Below are positions 25,112 to 35,105 of a stretch of DNA of 64,000 nt, one piece after another. Position 1 is the stretch's first letter; each line of letters opens with the position of its first letter. The notes beneath the pieces are model-generated. The model was not told where the DNA came from and searched no databases. It saw only the letters and a list, made by a program, of their open reading frames with translations. Source of the DNA: Pagrus major (lineage: Eukaryota > Chordata > Actinopteri > Spariformes > Sparidae). The stretch spans positions 12,906,197 to 12,970,196 of the forward strand of contig NC_133230.1 of NCBI RefSeq assembly GCF_040436345.1. The letters run 5' to 3'. The position numbers were made by a program, and so were the translations under genes.

Positions 25112-26331
25112 CTATGAAGTGCTTTCTGGAGAGGCGACTCTTTGGCGTGCCGTCCTGGGCCGACTTCGTGTCGGAGCGCTAGCTGCGCGCTCGCTCTTCG
25201 TTTCGGACGGCTGCGTTTCGGCCGGCGGGGTGCTGGCGTCCCCGACCAGTTCACGCAGGAACTTGAATTTGGACAGGAAGAGCTGCCACACTACATACCA
25301 ACCTGTGGGGTGAAGAAGAGGAAGGAGACGTTCACAGGAATGATCAAGATGCTTTTTCAATCAGTGAGGGACCTTATTTTCCTCCAAGAACAGCTTGTTT
25401 ATGCAGTTATGGAAAAAATAAATATCTTGATTTTGTATTATCTGATAAATATTGTAAATATTCAAATTCTGAGTTTGAATTTCTTCACAGAAACTACACA
25501 GAGCCCCTTAGTGTTTTTCAGCTTCCCAAATACGGATATTTCCTGCTTTTTTTTAAGGATTTCATTTAAAACTGACTTTCTTAGGGGTTTGGACTGACAG
25601 AACAAGCCATTTAAAGTCATCCGCTTTGACGTCGATAAGACGATACAAGCTCAGGAAGAACTTTATTGATCCAGAAGGACGATCACATTAAAACCGTGAC
25701 CTGACATCAGCGGCAATAAGATACATTTAGGTTAAAAATACAATTACACTGAGATGTGATAAAAGGATATGTTGCATCAAGCGATTAATCGATCCATCTA
25801 GATAATCAGCATTGATCGTTGCAGTCCTACTCTGGCATTACTAACACCTGCTTCTCTGGCTCAGGTGTGTCCAGTTTCACCCCATCATGTGTGAGGTAGG
25901 AGGGTGTCTGAGGAGCAGATCAGCAGCAGCCATGTTTGTGTCCAGACATCTGCCAGACTCCTCTGTGGCTGATAAATATAGAAACTCCTCACTGTAATCG
26001 AAACTTGCCGGTCAAAGACATCCAATACACTCTGACCTGCCATACAAAGCAACTTTATTTACAAAGCAATAGGTGGACATTTTAGGCTGAACTGTTGAGC
26101 TACATAACAGCATCTCATCAGCTAGCTAGCAGTTCAATCAAGTGACATCGGCCTCGTTGATTTCCCCCCCAAAATCCGATGACAGCAGTGAAAGCAGCCA
26201 CACAAACACGTGTGAGTTGTGTAAGTGATGAGGGTGATGAGTTGTGTAAACTCACCAAACAGCATGAAGAGCAGCGCGCACACGAGTGTGGCCACAATGA
26301 CCAGCAGTGTGAGCCCGACACTCTGCCACAT
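25112..26331 (-). CDS. smim13: Small integral membrane protein 13
   Basis: Two-exon gene of unknown function encoding a single-pass membrane protein. Coding parts are 26331-26256 and 25302-25112 on the minus strand. The exon 1 donor is GTGAGT just below 26256 and the exon 2 acceptor is CCCACAG just above 25302. The joined frame gives 88 residues (human 91). Exon 1 encodes MWQSVGLTLLVIVATLVCAL, a signal-anchor-like hydrophobic helix. The splice completes a Gly codon and leads into WYVVWQLFLSKFKFLRELVG, which is almost the human sequence. The tail is polar, rich in Ser, Thr and Arg, and ends in SPESTS. The initiator at 26331 is the only ATG giving the conserved MWxSVGLTLLV start. It neighbours nedd9 as in mammals but is transcribed toward it. 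A minus-strand AATAAA at 24089-24094 suggests a 3' UTR of about 1 kb. Confidence 0.93.
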
Positions 26332-26830
26332 CTCTTAGCCGGACACCTGATAGCACCAACCGCATATGGAGCCGAAGAAGCGGCGTGTTTCTCCGCTTCC
26401 CCTCCCCGACACAACACGTAGCTTAGCTGGGGTGGGTGGGGGGGGTGTTAGCCGCCTTGGCAGCTTGAGTTAAACAGCCAGCCGAGACGACGGAGAGGAG
26501 GAAAACAAACAGCAGCACATTGCAAACTCACACCAGCTTGTTTTGCTAGCGTGCGGCTAGCTAGCTAGTTAGCTAACAGACGCGGTAGTTTTTCACACGC
26601 CGACAGAAGACCGCGACTTTAGCCGACGTTAGCTGACGTTAGTCGGTCACAGCGGGGGTAAAAGTCCGTCTTCCGTCCGCTACATAACTGCAACATGTAT
26701 CCGCTGGCTGTCACAGACGAGGCAGAGCTGCAGCTCGGCTACAGTAACTGGGTTAACACAACACAATCAACGTCATGAGACCGACTCACACTGCGCATGC
26801 GCGAGGGCACCGCTTGACTTCTGGGTAATG
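26332..26830 (-). promoter_or_regulatory. smim13: smim13 5' UTR and promoter region
   Basis: This CpG-containing stretch lies directly upstream of the smim13 start. It holds a perfect NRF1-type palindrome TGCGCATGCGC at 26792-26802 and a G-run (GGGGTGGGTGGGG, then more G) at 26429-26445 on the strand opposite the gene. No TATA box was seen, which fits a housekeeping promoter. The transcription start is not defined. Confidence 0.45.
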
Positions 26831-27039
26831 AAGTTTTTCTGGCGTCAGCTTTCCCCACTTTTATTATTTCTTTGAAAAGCTTTCCAGAAACATGGAAATA
26901 CACGAAATTTCTAAAACTTATTGTGATTTTTTTGTGTTCACGTTTTTCATTTACGTCGAGTCTGATGATTTCTGTCTTTATACATAAACAAACTTGCCAT
27001 ACTTTGCCTACGTTTTTGTATTATTATATATTTTTGATA

Positions 27040-27430
27040 GGCCTCAGCGGTCCATATCTCAGCGGGATCTGGAAAAACTAGTCCATGCATTCATCTTCAG
27101 TAGACTCAAATACTGTAAGGATGTCTTTAAAGGACTCAAAAGTAGATCACATCACTCCAGTTCTCAGATCTTTACACTGACTTCCTGTCTGTCAGAGAAG
27201 CAATTGAATGATTCTGCTACGTTCTGAACCATCCGGACCTCTGAGGTCGTCAGGTCCAGGTCTGCTTTCAGTCCCTACAGTCAAAACTAAACGTGGAGAA
27301 GCAGCGTCCAGTTATAATGAGCCACATATCTGGAACAAACTCCCAGAAAACTGCAGGTCCGCTCCAGCTCTCACCTCTTTTAAATGGAGGCTGAAGACCC
27401 ACTGCCTTTTATTGAATTTTAATGCTTTGA
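27040..27430 (+). mobile_element. LINE 3' fragment (L2/Rex-like reverse transcriptase C-terminus), degraded
   Basis: Translations in shifting frames give SQRDLEKLVHAFIFSRLKYC, then SEPSGPLRSSGPGLLSVPTVKTKRG, then EAASSYNEPHIWNKLPENCRSAP with TSFKWRLKTHCL. These are the typical C-terminal blocks of fish L2/Rex-group reverse transcriptases. The piece is 5'-truncated, frame-shifted and not functional. The exact clade is uncertain. Confidence 0.7.
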
Positions 27431-28117
27431 TCCATCTCTTGAGCTGCACTCTAACTCTAAATTCATACATTTCTTCACCATAACTGAACCTACGACGCCT
27501 GAAAGCACTGTTTCATTTAGTCCAGCAGGAGGAGACATTATCACACATCTGTAATCTGGTGAATCAAGTTCTGGGAACTCTGTTTTTGTGGGTGTGACTG
27601 ATGTTTTCCAGTATTCTGACACAGCACATGAGCAACTGGAGACTTTCCCACAAAACTGTCGGCTCACGTCTCTTCGAGTTGGACTGGGCGAGGTCACACA
27701 AGAAGCAGCATTTAACCAGTTTTTTAAAAAGAGGATGTGGGTGTCAAATTTTGAGGCTGCGACTTCTTTACGTTGCCTTTCACGCTGCTGAGGCGTTGCA
27801 GGACGTGACCTCTGACCTCAGAGACTCTATCACATGATGTTATCAGAAGATGTGAACAAGAGATATAAAGGTCCAAGCCATCCTGTCGTTTACTCTCATT
27901 CTGTCTCAGATCTTACTGTACTGCTTGGCCGTGACTATGATCACACCGCGTGAGCCTGTGAGCAGCCATTTTATGATTTTTTTTTATAAATTCCTCATCT
28001 CCTTCTGTTGTTTAGGAGAAAGCCGCAGATGCTGTTTTGCTGTGAAGCTCCAGAAATGTTTTGTGGACTACATCGACGTGAGGGTGAGGAGACAATGGGT
28101 GAAATGTTCCTTTTAAG

Positions 28118-28250
28118 GGCCGGCTGTGGCTCAGGAGGTTGAGCCGTCGCCCCTGCAGCCTACATGTCATGGTACACACTTAACCCCAGATTGCTCCCAG
28201 TGGTTCTTCCGCGACCTTGCACGGTATCCTCCGTCACCAGTGCATGGACG
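28118..28250 (+). mobile_element. tRNA-derived SINE fragment
   Basis: It begins GGCTGTGGCTCAGGAGGTTG, a tRNA-like A-box region. It continues with ACTTAACCCCAGATTGCTCC, the conserved body of a common teleost tRNA SINE. The B-box part is lost or diverged. Confidence 0.6.
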
Positions 28251-29814
28251 TGTGTTTCCACACTGCTGTACTTTCTTCCATCCCTGCTGACATCTAAGAA
28301 CAGCACAGCGTGTCCTGACTGGTGTGCATTTGCAGTCAAGTGTACCCTTGCTTGTATGCTAACCTCAGGATTTGCATATTATGTTAAGGTGCACACAGAG
28401 CATGAGTCACGCTTCAAGAAGGCACGCGTGAACAGAACAGTGAGTCCAGCCAAAGGAGGCCAGTCCAGCCCCGAGGACGCTGTTGTCTCGTGTATTCGAG
28501 GGGTTTTTCACCTGAATGATTAATTCTGTCACGTTTTTGGATTTTTAAGGTGGTTATAATCAGTATTTCATTGTGACAACGGGAGTGATCTGAGTTTTAT
28601 GGTGTTTTAAACAGAGTTTCAGCTCATTGTTGACTCTTTTTTTGTGTGAAAAAGTGCTAAAAACTTTACACTTGCAACTTGTAGTGTGTTTCTGCAAACC
28701 ACAGATATTTTTTGTTGCAACTTCATGTTTTTTTAAGATCAGTTTTGAATTTCTTCTGACAATGCTGTACTTATGATCTGGTTATAGGTTTAGGCACAAA
28801 AACCACTCGGTCAGGGTTAGAAAAAGCTCACGTTTTGGATTAAAAAATTGTCTTTGTCAACACAAACGCGGCTGGAGACGTCCAGACTTCAGGAAGTAAA
28901 CATGTAATGTGAACATGTTTCGTAGAAATGTGATATGTAGCCTGTGACACATACAAATGTGAACGTATAAGTTGTTTGCAGAAATGTTAACTGCTACTTT
29001 AACACTTTTTTCAGGCGACTGGGCTGTCTAAATACTGTAGCTGTGTGACAATCAGACTCACATTCATCAGGGGGACTCCAACACAACACCAAATGAATGG
29101 TTATATTGTTACGTAACTGCTGGATGTGTAAATAAACAGCTGCTTTCAAGTGTCAAGTCACAGCTGCATATCACATTTAAGAGGTTATTGGCGTGTCAGT
29201 GTTGTCATTACAACTTTTTGACGCTAACAAGTGGCCAAAACAAACGTACATACATTTCGTAGGCGTATGAACAAAGAAAGCTGCTTTAATTAAAAGTGAT
29301 AACGATCTCTATGATGCAACAAGATGTTGCATAAGTTCAGCGAAACCCTCAATCAGATTAAAGATATGTGGTTTGGAGTCGGTTCTCTCGTATTGTTTTC
29401 CTTTCCAGGAACCTCACCTGTTCCCGTGAACGTGGGACAACCAGCTGCTTTGTTTTTACTGTGAATGGAAAGACTTAGTATCAGTTTAATATTTTGACTG
29501 ATAGCTGTTAGCCACGGATACATTTCACCATCATGGGCAGGGAGATGGGAGTCGCATTACAACACTTATCAGGGGGTTTATTTTAGGGTAGGTTCACATT
29601 TCAAACCTATCTGCATGATATATTCACGTCTATTTCCAATATGAATTGGTGATTTATCGGCGGGCCATCATCACTCCTGACAACCAATATAAATCACTGT
29701 CAAAAGATCAATTACTGTTTTATGATTTCACACCGCTGTGGTGACGGTTTTATTTGGTGTTGGCACAGAATGAACTTGGAGAGGTTCAGTCAAAGAGCTA
29801 TACTTTAATCATTA

Positions 29815-29960
29815 ACCGTGGCAGACTCCACCAGGCCGGTGTTTGCCCCCATTTACATTCTCTGAGCAAAGCTAAGCTAACCAGCTGTAGCTCCTGGTTT
29901 GCTAACAGACATAAGAGTCGTATCGAACTTTCTTCTGACAAGAAAAACAATTATTTGTTG
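29815..29960 (-). repeat. Dispersed teleost repeat (family D), partial copy
   Basis: Sequence such as GTTTGCCCCCATTTACATTC, AAGCTAAGCTAACCAGCTG and AGAGTCGTATCGAAC belongs to a repeat common in fish genomes. The other half of the same family appears in opposite orientation at 45022-45130. Assignment is from memory of the consensus. Confidence 0.5.
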
Positions 29961-30089
29961 ATGATCATGTGTTTAATTTGTAGGATATTGAACTAGAAAC
30001 AGTAGATTAAGATAGTAAGTAAGTAGCAAAATACTTCAAAACTGTTCATAGGTACAAGACTTTAATAAAAATAATACTTATTTACTTAC

Positions 30090-30600
30090 GTTAGCATTCA
30101 ACCACTTCCTAGCTGACATTACTATTTGATACATGTGACAAAGTACAGTAGAATAAGTGTAAATTAATTCAAAAATATTAACTTACATCTTGGACACACT
30201 TGAGGAAGGCTAACCAGATGGTCATGTTAGCTCGGAAGTGGTTGAATGCTAACATTAGCTAATGAGTTATATATGTTCTTTTACTTAAATTTGGCCAATG
30301 TCCCTCCAGATTTGAACTGTCCTTCATCTTTTCGGTTGCTGATTGATCTCCGTGTGGTGAAGTGATAATACGGCCTAGAAAACAGCAGAATTATCGCAGC
30401 ATTTGAGCTGCCCACCCTGAGCATGAAGACGGAGGAAGATGGCCGCCGTGTGAGCATGGTTTTAGCTTCTTAACAACAGCTAATGCTAGCATACAACTAC
30501 GTCCTTGCTAACATTACCATTTGATAGTGTTACATCACATATCGTGGACACATTTATTTACTGGACGTGAAGTGGTTGAATGCTACGATAGCAAACAGGT
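30090..30600. repeat. Inverted repeat with partial tandem duplication
   Basis: A perfect 20-bp inverted repeat (GTTAGCATTCAACCACTTCC at 30090-30109, its complement at 30234-30253) is followed by a diverged partial copy of the same unit at about 30508-30585. The shift is near 398 bp. Origin is unknown. Confidence 0.6.
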
Positions 30601-31219
30601 TTTCAAATATGTTACTTCACCTTGAAATATTTTCACTATCCATCATCTTTTCAGCTGCTGATTAATAAGGACACACTGAAAAGATAAATATTCGTCAGAT
30701 ACTCGACACTAAAACGAACTAAACCTGGAAAATGCCCGCCGTGAGACTATTACTATTACAGAGAGCAACTTGTTTTTCAGTGGCTGTACCACATCAGTGC
30801 TTGTGTTTTCATTTCATGTGAGAATTTCTCAACTAACCATCTGTACAGTAATTATTATGCCGTTTCATTGGCAGGCTTGGATACCAAAACATAATTATAG
30901 AAGCATCAGAAAACGTGACTGCGGATATAAACGTGTGAAAAAGAGCCTGCAGGTTTCACAGACATAATTACCAAAAACAGTCTGAACTCTGTTGGGTCAT
31001 GATAGCGTCTCCTCAAGAGTCTGACATCATCAGACATCACCTTTTCTCTTTTCTAATCCAAGCTAGCACCACTGATATTCTCAATTACGCATCATGATAT
31101 TGCATGTTAACACAGGACTGTATTCATTCCTACATTTTTTTGCTAAACGTGTTAAAACTGCTGTCTAGGTAGACCTTTAGCTGGCCTGATCTCCAACAAC
31201 ATGGAGACTTGTTTGGACT

Positions 31220-31790
31220 ATTTGGAAGAGGTGGAGTTGCTGACAAGACCAACAACCTGGACCTGAACGTTACCAAGACCAAGGAGATGTTGGTAGATTT
31301 CAGGAGGGAGAAGCAGAGGTCCCATTACGCATCAGATCTACGGGACCCCGGTGGAGAAGGTGTCCAGCTATAGGTACCTCGGAGTTCATATCTCTGAGGA
31401 GCTAACATGGACAACCCACATCATCTCACTGGTGAAGAAGGCTAGGCAGCGCCTGTATCGCCTCAGACGGCTGAGGAAATTTAAGATCTCCACAGGGCTG
31501 CAGAAAACCTTCTTCCCTGCCTCTCTGGAAGCATCACCACCTGGTACGGCAACTGCTGCACGCAGGACCAGAAATCTGCAGGACCAGAACTGCATTGCCC
31601 TGCCTTCAGGACATTTACACCAGGCGGTGCAGGTCCAGAGCGACCAGGATCATGACGGACATTCACCGACCCAACCATGAACTGTGTGTGAAGCTGCTTT
31701 CTGGCAAGCGCCTACGCAGTGTCATGGCCGGGACTGAGCGTCTGAAGAGGAGCTTCTTCCTTCATTCGGACAATACATTTTCATAAATCA
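31220..31790 (+). mobile_element. LINE 3' end (L2/Rex-like), truncated and frame-shifted
   Basis: Peptide blocks LDLNVTKTKEMLVDFRRE, SSYRYLGVHISEELTWTTHI, KKARQRLYRLRRLRKF, then in another frame LQDIYTRRCRSRATRIMTD and LLSGKRLRSVMAGTERLKRS, match the final part of fish non-LTR reverse transcriptases. At least two frame breaks and a missing 5' end make it a dead copy. AT-rich sequence follows. Confidence 0.8.
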
Positions 31791-33196
31791 ACATTGCACA
31801 CATGCATACTCACCGTGCTACTTTGCGCACGGTTCCTTCTGTAAATACTTTTGTCTTTTTGATTATAATATGTAGATATATATATATTTTATTTTATTTT
31901 CTGGTTGCACTATTTTTTTGCACAATAAACGGAGATGTTGCAATTTCATTTTTTTCATTTCATTTCACCGCTGCTGCACCTGTACGATTGCATGTGACGA
32001 ATACATCTTTGAATCTTGGATTATTAAATGAATTAATTTTTCTTTCCTGTTTGTTCTTATTTATACACAACAAACAGTGACTTTTTATTTTATCTCACAG
32101 TATCTAGATTCTGTTGAAAGTAGACAAGAACATTTCCTTGTTCCACATCCGTACTCGTATGTGAGCCTGTATTGTGTGTTGGAGTTTAATGTGTATTTAG
32201 TTAATATCGTTTTGCAGTGTAAGCAGGGAAAGTACAGTTCGAGCTGCAACTTTTTTCCGCAACTGACTCATAAATCTGTTTGAGTTTTTTCCCTCCAGCA
32301 GCTCTTTGTGTTTGCTAAACGCACCATGACTAAACACGCTCACTTGTCTGACAGTGTGAAGCAATCACGGATCAGAATTTGTATTATACCGAGCACCTGC
32401 CTCGTGCGAGTACACCGTGTGGTAACAGTGGGAGGGTTCATGGAGATCAAGGGGCTATTTTTCATGTTGAAAGAGATTGAGTTGCTTTTTTTCTTCAACT
32501 GCCAGTAACTGAAACGGGAGGTCTCCCACCTCCGCACCAAACACAACGCTATCTGATCTATCTCTTGATTTATGAAGAAGAACATGTGCTGCTTTGGTTC
32601 ATCATAACTTGTGTCTGTGTGGATGTAAAGAGGTGATGTTAAACGCACACGAGGGCTATGCAAAGACAGCAAACCTGTTTTACATATGTACTGTAGTGCC
32701 TGTATATACTCCTCGTCTTATTTGGATACAGTCAGAGGTGGAATAAAGTACATTTACTCACCGTACTCAAATAAAAATGTGAGGTACTTAGACCTATAGT
32801 GTATATATATGCGTGTGTGTATATATAGTGTCATATACGTGATGCATTGTTAGCATCTTTAGCTCCACTTTGACTAACCGCGACAGTAAAATGCTCGACA
32901 TCCAATCCATGTAAGTTTTTGTGTTTGCAATCTGACTTGTAATGTCGCATTTTTATATTTCTCTATTGCTACTTTTAATTAAAGTGTAAGTTCACCCAAA
33001 AAATGAACATTCAGTCATTATCTACTCACCGTCACGCTGGTGAAAGGTTCGGGGGGTTGCAGCATTCTCCTCAACAACTGAAGTAGACGGGGTTGTCCAG
33101 CTCGCCAGGTGTGATCCAGGTCTACGGAAGCCTCGGGAACCCAAATTGATTTGAAAAGCTTGTGCACGTGTTGCAGACAGGATGTTTGCTAACGCT

Positions 33197-33225
33197 CTTA
33201 GCTTAGCTTAGCTTAGCTTAGCAGC
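33197..33225. repeat. (GCTTA)n microsatellite
   Basis: Five tandem TTAGC/GCTTA units are visible directly, next to a short dispersed fish repeat at about 33000-33090. Confidence 0.7.
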
Positions 33226-33494
33226 TACAGTCATGACTTCGGCTTCTGGAGACTTTGATCGTGGCTGTCGAGTCCTCGTCTACTTCAGTCATTTTATTTT
33301 ATCATATCTGTCTATTGGATATTTTAGTCTTACATGTGTTCTGGCTAACAATTTCTATATTAATGAGGTTATTTCACTCGAGTCGAGGGCTGCACGTCTC
33401 TCTTTCACACACACACAGTATTAGTAATGTCAAAAAGTGATAGATGGATCCTCAGTTACTGTTGAGTAAGCGTGTGGTGAGTCATAAATTCCCT

Positions 33495-35105
33495 CTGCAC
33501 ATGATTACAAATGTTTATTTTCATTTCGTAACAATTACAGTCATCGATATAAACATTACATATCCATGTCTGTCATTCTCAGTCAACCATCGGTCAATCA
33601 ACCCTCGTGTAAATATTATAAATGTAACTATAAATTAAAACACTGACAAACACTTTTCTTATACCGTCCTCGTATCATCTTACAAAAACACACTCGACAC
33701 TTTCTCATCGATATCAACAAGTACAGACACATTAAATAAACTCGACTGGGAATATAAGACATACATAAGGTTTACGATCACTTATGCCTATAAAGTGTGC
33801 GAAACAATAACTCAACATGATTTCATCATGACACGTTTGCCGAAGGTGTGATACTGCCAATTATTGCCCAACCCCACGCAGCAGTTAGCTGGTAAAGCTT
33901 GGTGCACGGTGCCAATATGACACAAAGACATTTTCATATTCAGTGCTCCCCTCACCCACACCAAACATATAATTAACAGTTTTACGAGGGCATCAGCAGG
34001 TGTTATAAAAGTGTTTTTTTACGACAACAGTTGACAGATTCCATTTAATTGCACCACGTCAGGAATCTGACCTTGGTTTCGACTGTCGCGCACCGTTGGC
34101 ACTACTCAACTACGCCGGAGGCTTTATAGTCGGCTGAGCAGGTAGAATCGGTGGTTAGAGAAATTAATCCGTTGTTCTGGCTGTTCACCTCTGCAAATCG
34201 GTGCACAAGAATAGAGACGGAAAAGGAAAGGAAAGCCCTTTAAGTCTGTCGTTTAGTATCCACGATTTCATGTATTTAGTGTGTTTTTTTCACCTCCTAT
34301 TCTCGATGAGAACTGGCTGGATATCGTGTGTCAAAGCCAATAGCACACATATGCCTTGCAGACGTGATAGACATTGGAAAGACGGCGTATGGGGAGCATT
34401 TGCTAATTGCTAAAAGCCGCAGACAACGGACGTCCAGTACCAACTACAGCCACAGATGCTCACCAACAGCCCCGACAACGCTGCGTCAGGGCCTCAAATA
34501 ATCAGCGTGCACTATAAGATTTGGCCACCTGTTGAATTCATACTCAAAACAAATAGGAGGCAGCATATCAGTGGAGTAACCGCTAACTGCTGCTAACTGC
34601 AGACGCCATTAGCTCGTTAGCTCAGTTAGCCGTGCAGCTAGTGGTCCGGACCTGGAGCTCGGGAAGAGTTGTGTTTAGACTGCTAGCACAGGAGCTTTGG
34701 ACCAGGACAGGCCGGGGGCTAACTGGTTAGCATGCTAACCTCAGTAGACATCTCTGCATCAACACTGTTGTTTTTTGAGATTGTAGTTTCTAATTTTTTT
34801 TTTTCCTATTCTTTCAACTACAATTCGGACGCATTGCACCTTTAAATCACATCACGAGGCGTTAAAATCCTCTTTTTCCTTTTTCTCTTTCCTGTTTTTT
34901 AAATAAAAGATACAATTTGTATCAACAGCACACTGGCTCTTATTTTACCCAGTTCAATAAGGTAACTTATTTTCCAAAACATTCAAATAAAGTTTATAAC
35001 AAGGTGGATACCACAATACAAAAATACACAAACTCATGTTTCGATTCTCTGTCTTTCCACTGAAAGACGTGGGTTCACACGGGCCCAGGATTCATCTCAT
35101 CTCTG
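33495..35105 (-). other. zc3h12a: zc3h12a 3' UTR (probable)
   Basis: This follows the zc3h12a stop on the minus strand. A minus-strand AATAAA lies at 33514-33519, giving a UTR of about 1.6 kb. A 7-bp perfect stem with a 4-nt loop lies at 35051-35068, close after the stop. A copy of a dispersed fish repeat (family B) is embedded at 34560-34850. The extent is inferred. Confidence 0.4.
34560..34850 (-). repeat. Dispersed repeat family B, reverse copy
   Basis: Contains AGACATCTCTGCATCAACAC, GTTGTTTTTTGAGATTGTAG and GCATTGCACCTTTAAA, the reverse of the blocks at 14472-14720. It lies in the probable zc3h12a 3' UTR. Confidence 0.55.

Larger units (their letters stand above)
26831..33494. other. Transposon-rich intergenic interval between smim13 and zc3h12a
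   Basis: No host gene was recognised. The interval contains two 5'-truncated LINE remnants (27040-27430 and 31220-31790), a tRNA-type SINE (28118-28250), a dispersed fish repeat (29815-29960), an inverted and duplicated element (30090-30600), a (GCTTA)n run near 33197-33225, and a short dispersed repeat near 33000-33090. It is where a 6p24-like gene block meets a 1p34-like block. Confidence 0.6.

Noticed and set aside
25142..25597. 151-residue plus-strand open frame
   Set aside because: It is the shadow of smim13 exon 2 and flanking sequence. The minus-strand reading matches SMIM13.
26118..26417. A 99-residue open frame upstream of and overlapping smim13 exon 1
   Set aside because: It begins at a GTG, runs in a different frame from the conserved SMIM13 start and reads into the intron.
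31351..31680. A host gene encoding a 109-residue protein
   Set aside because: Its sequence is the C-terminal part of a LINE reverse transcriptase with frame breaks on both sides.
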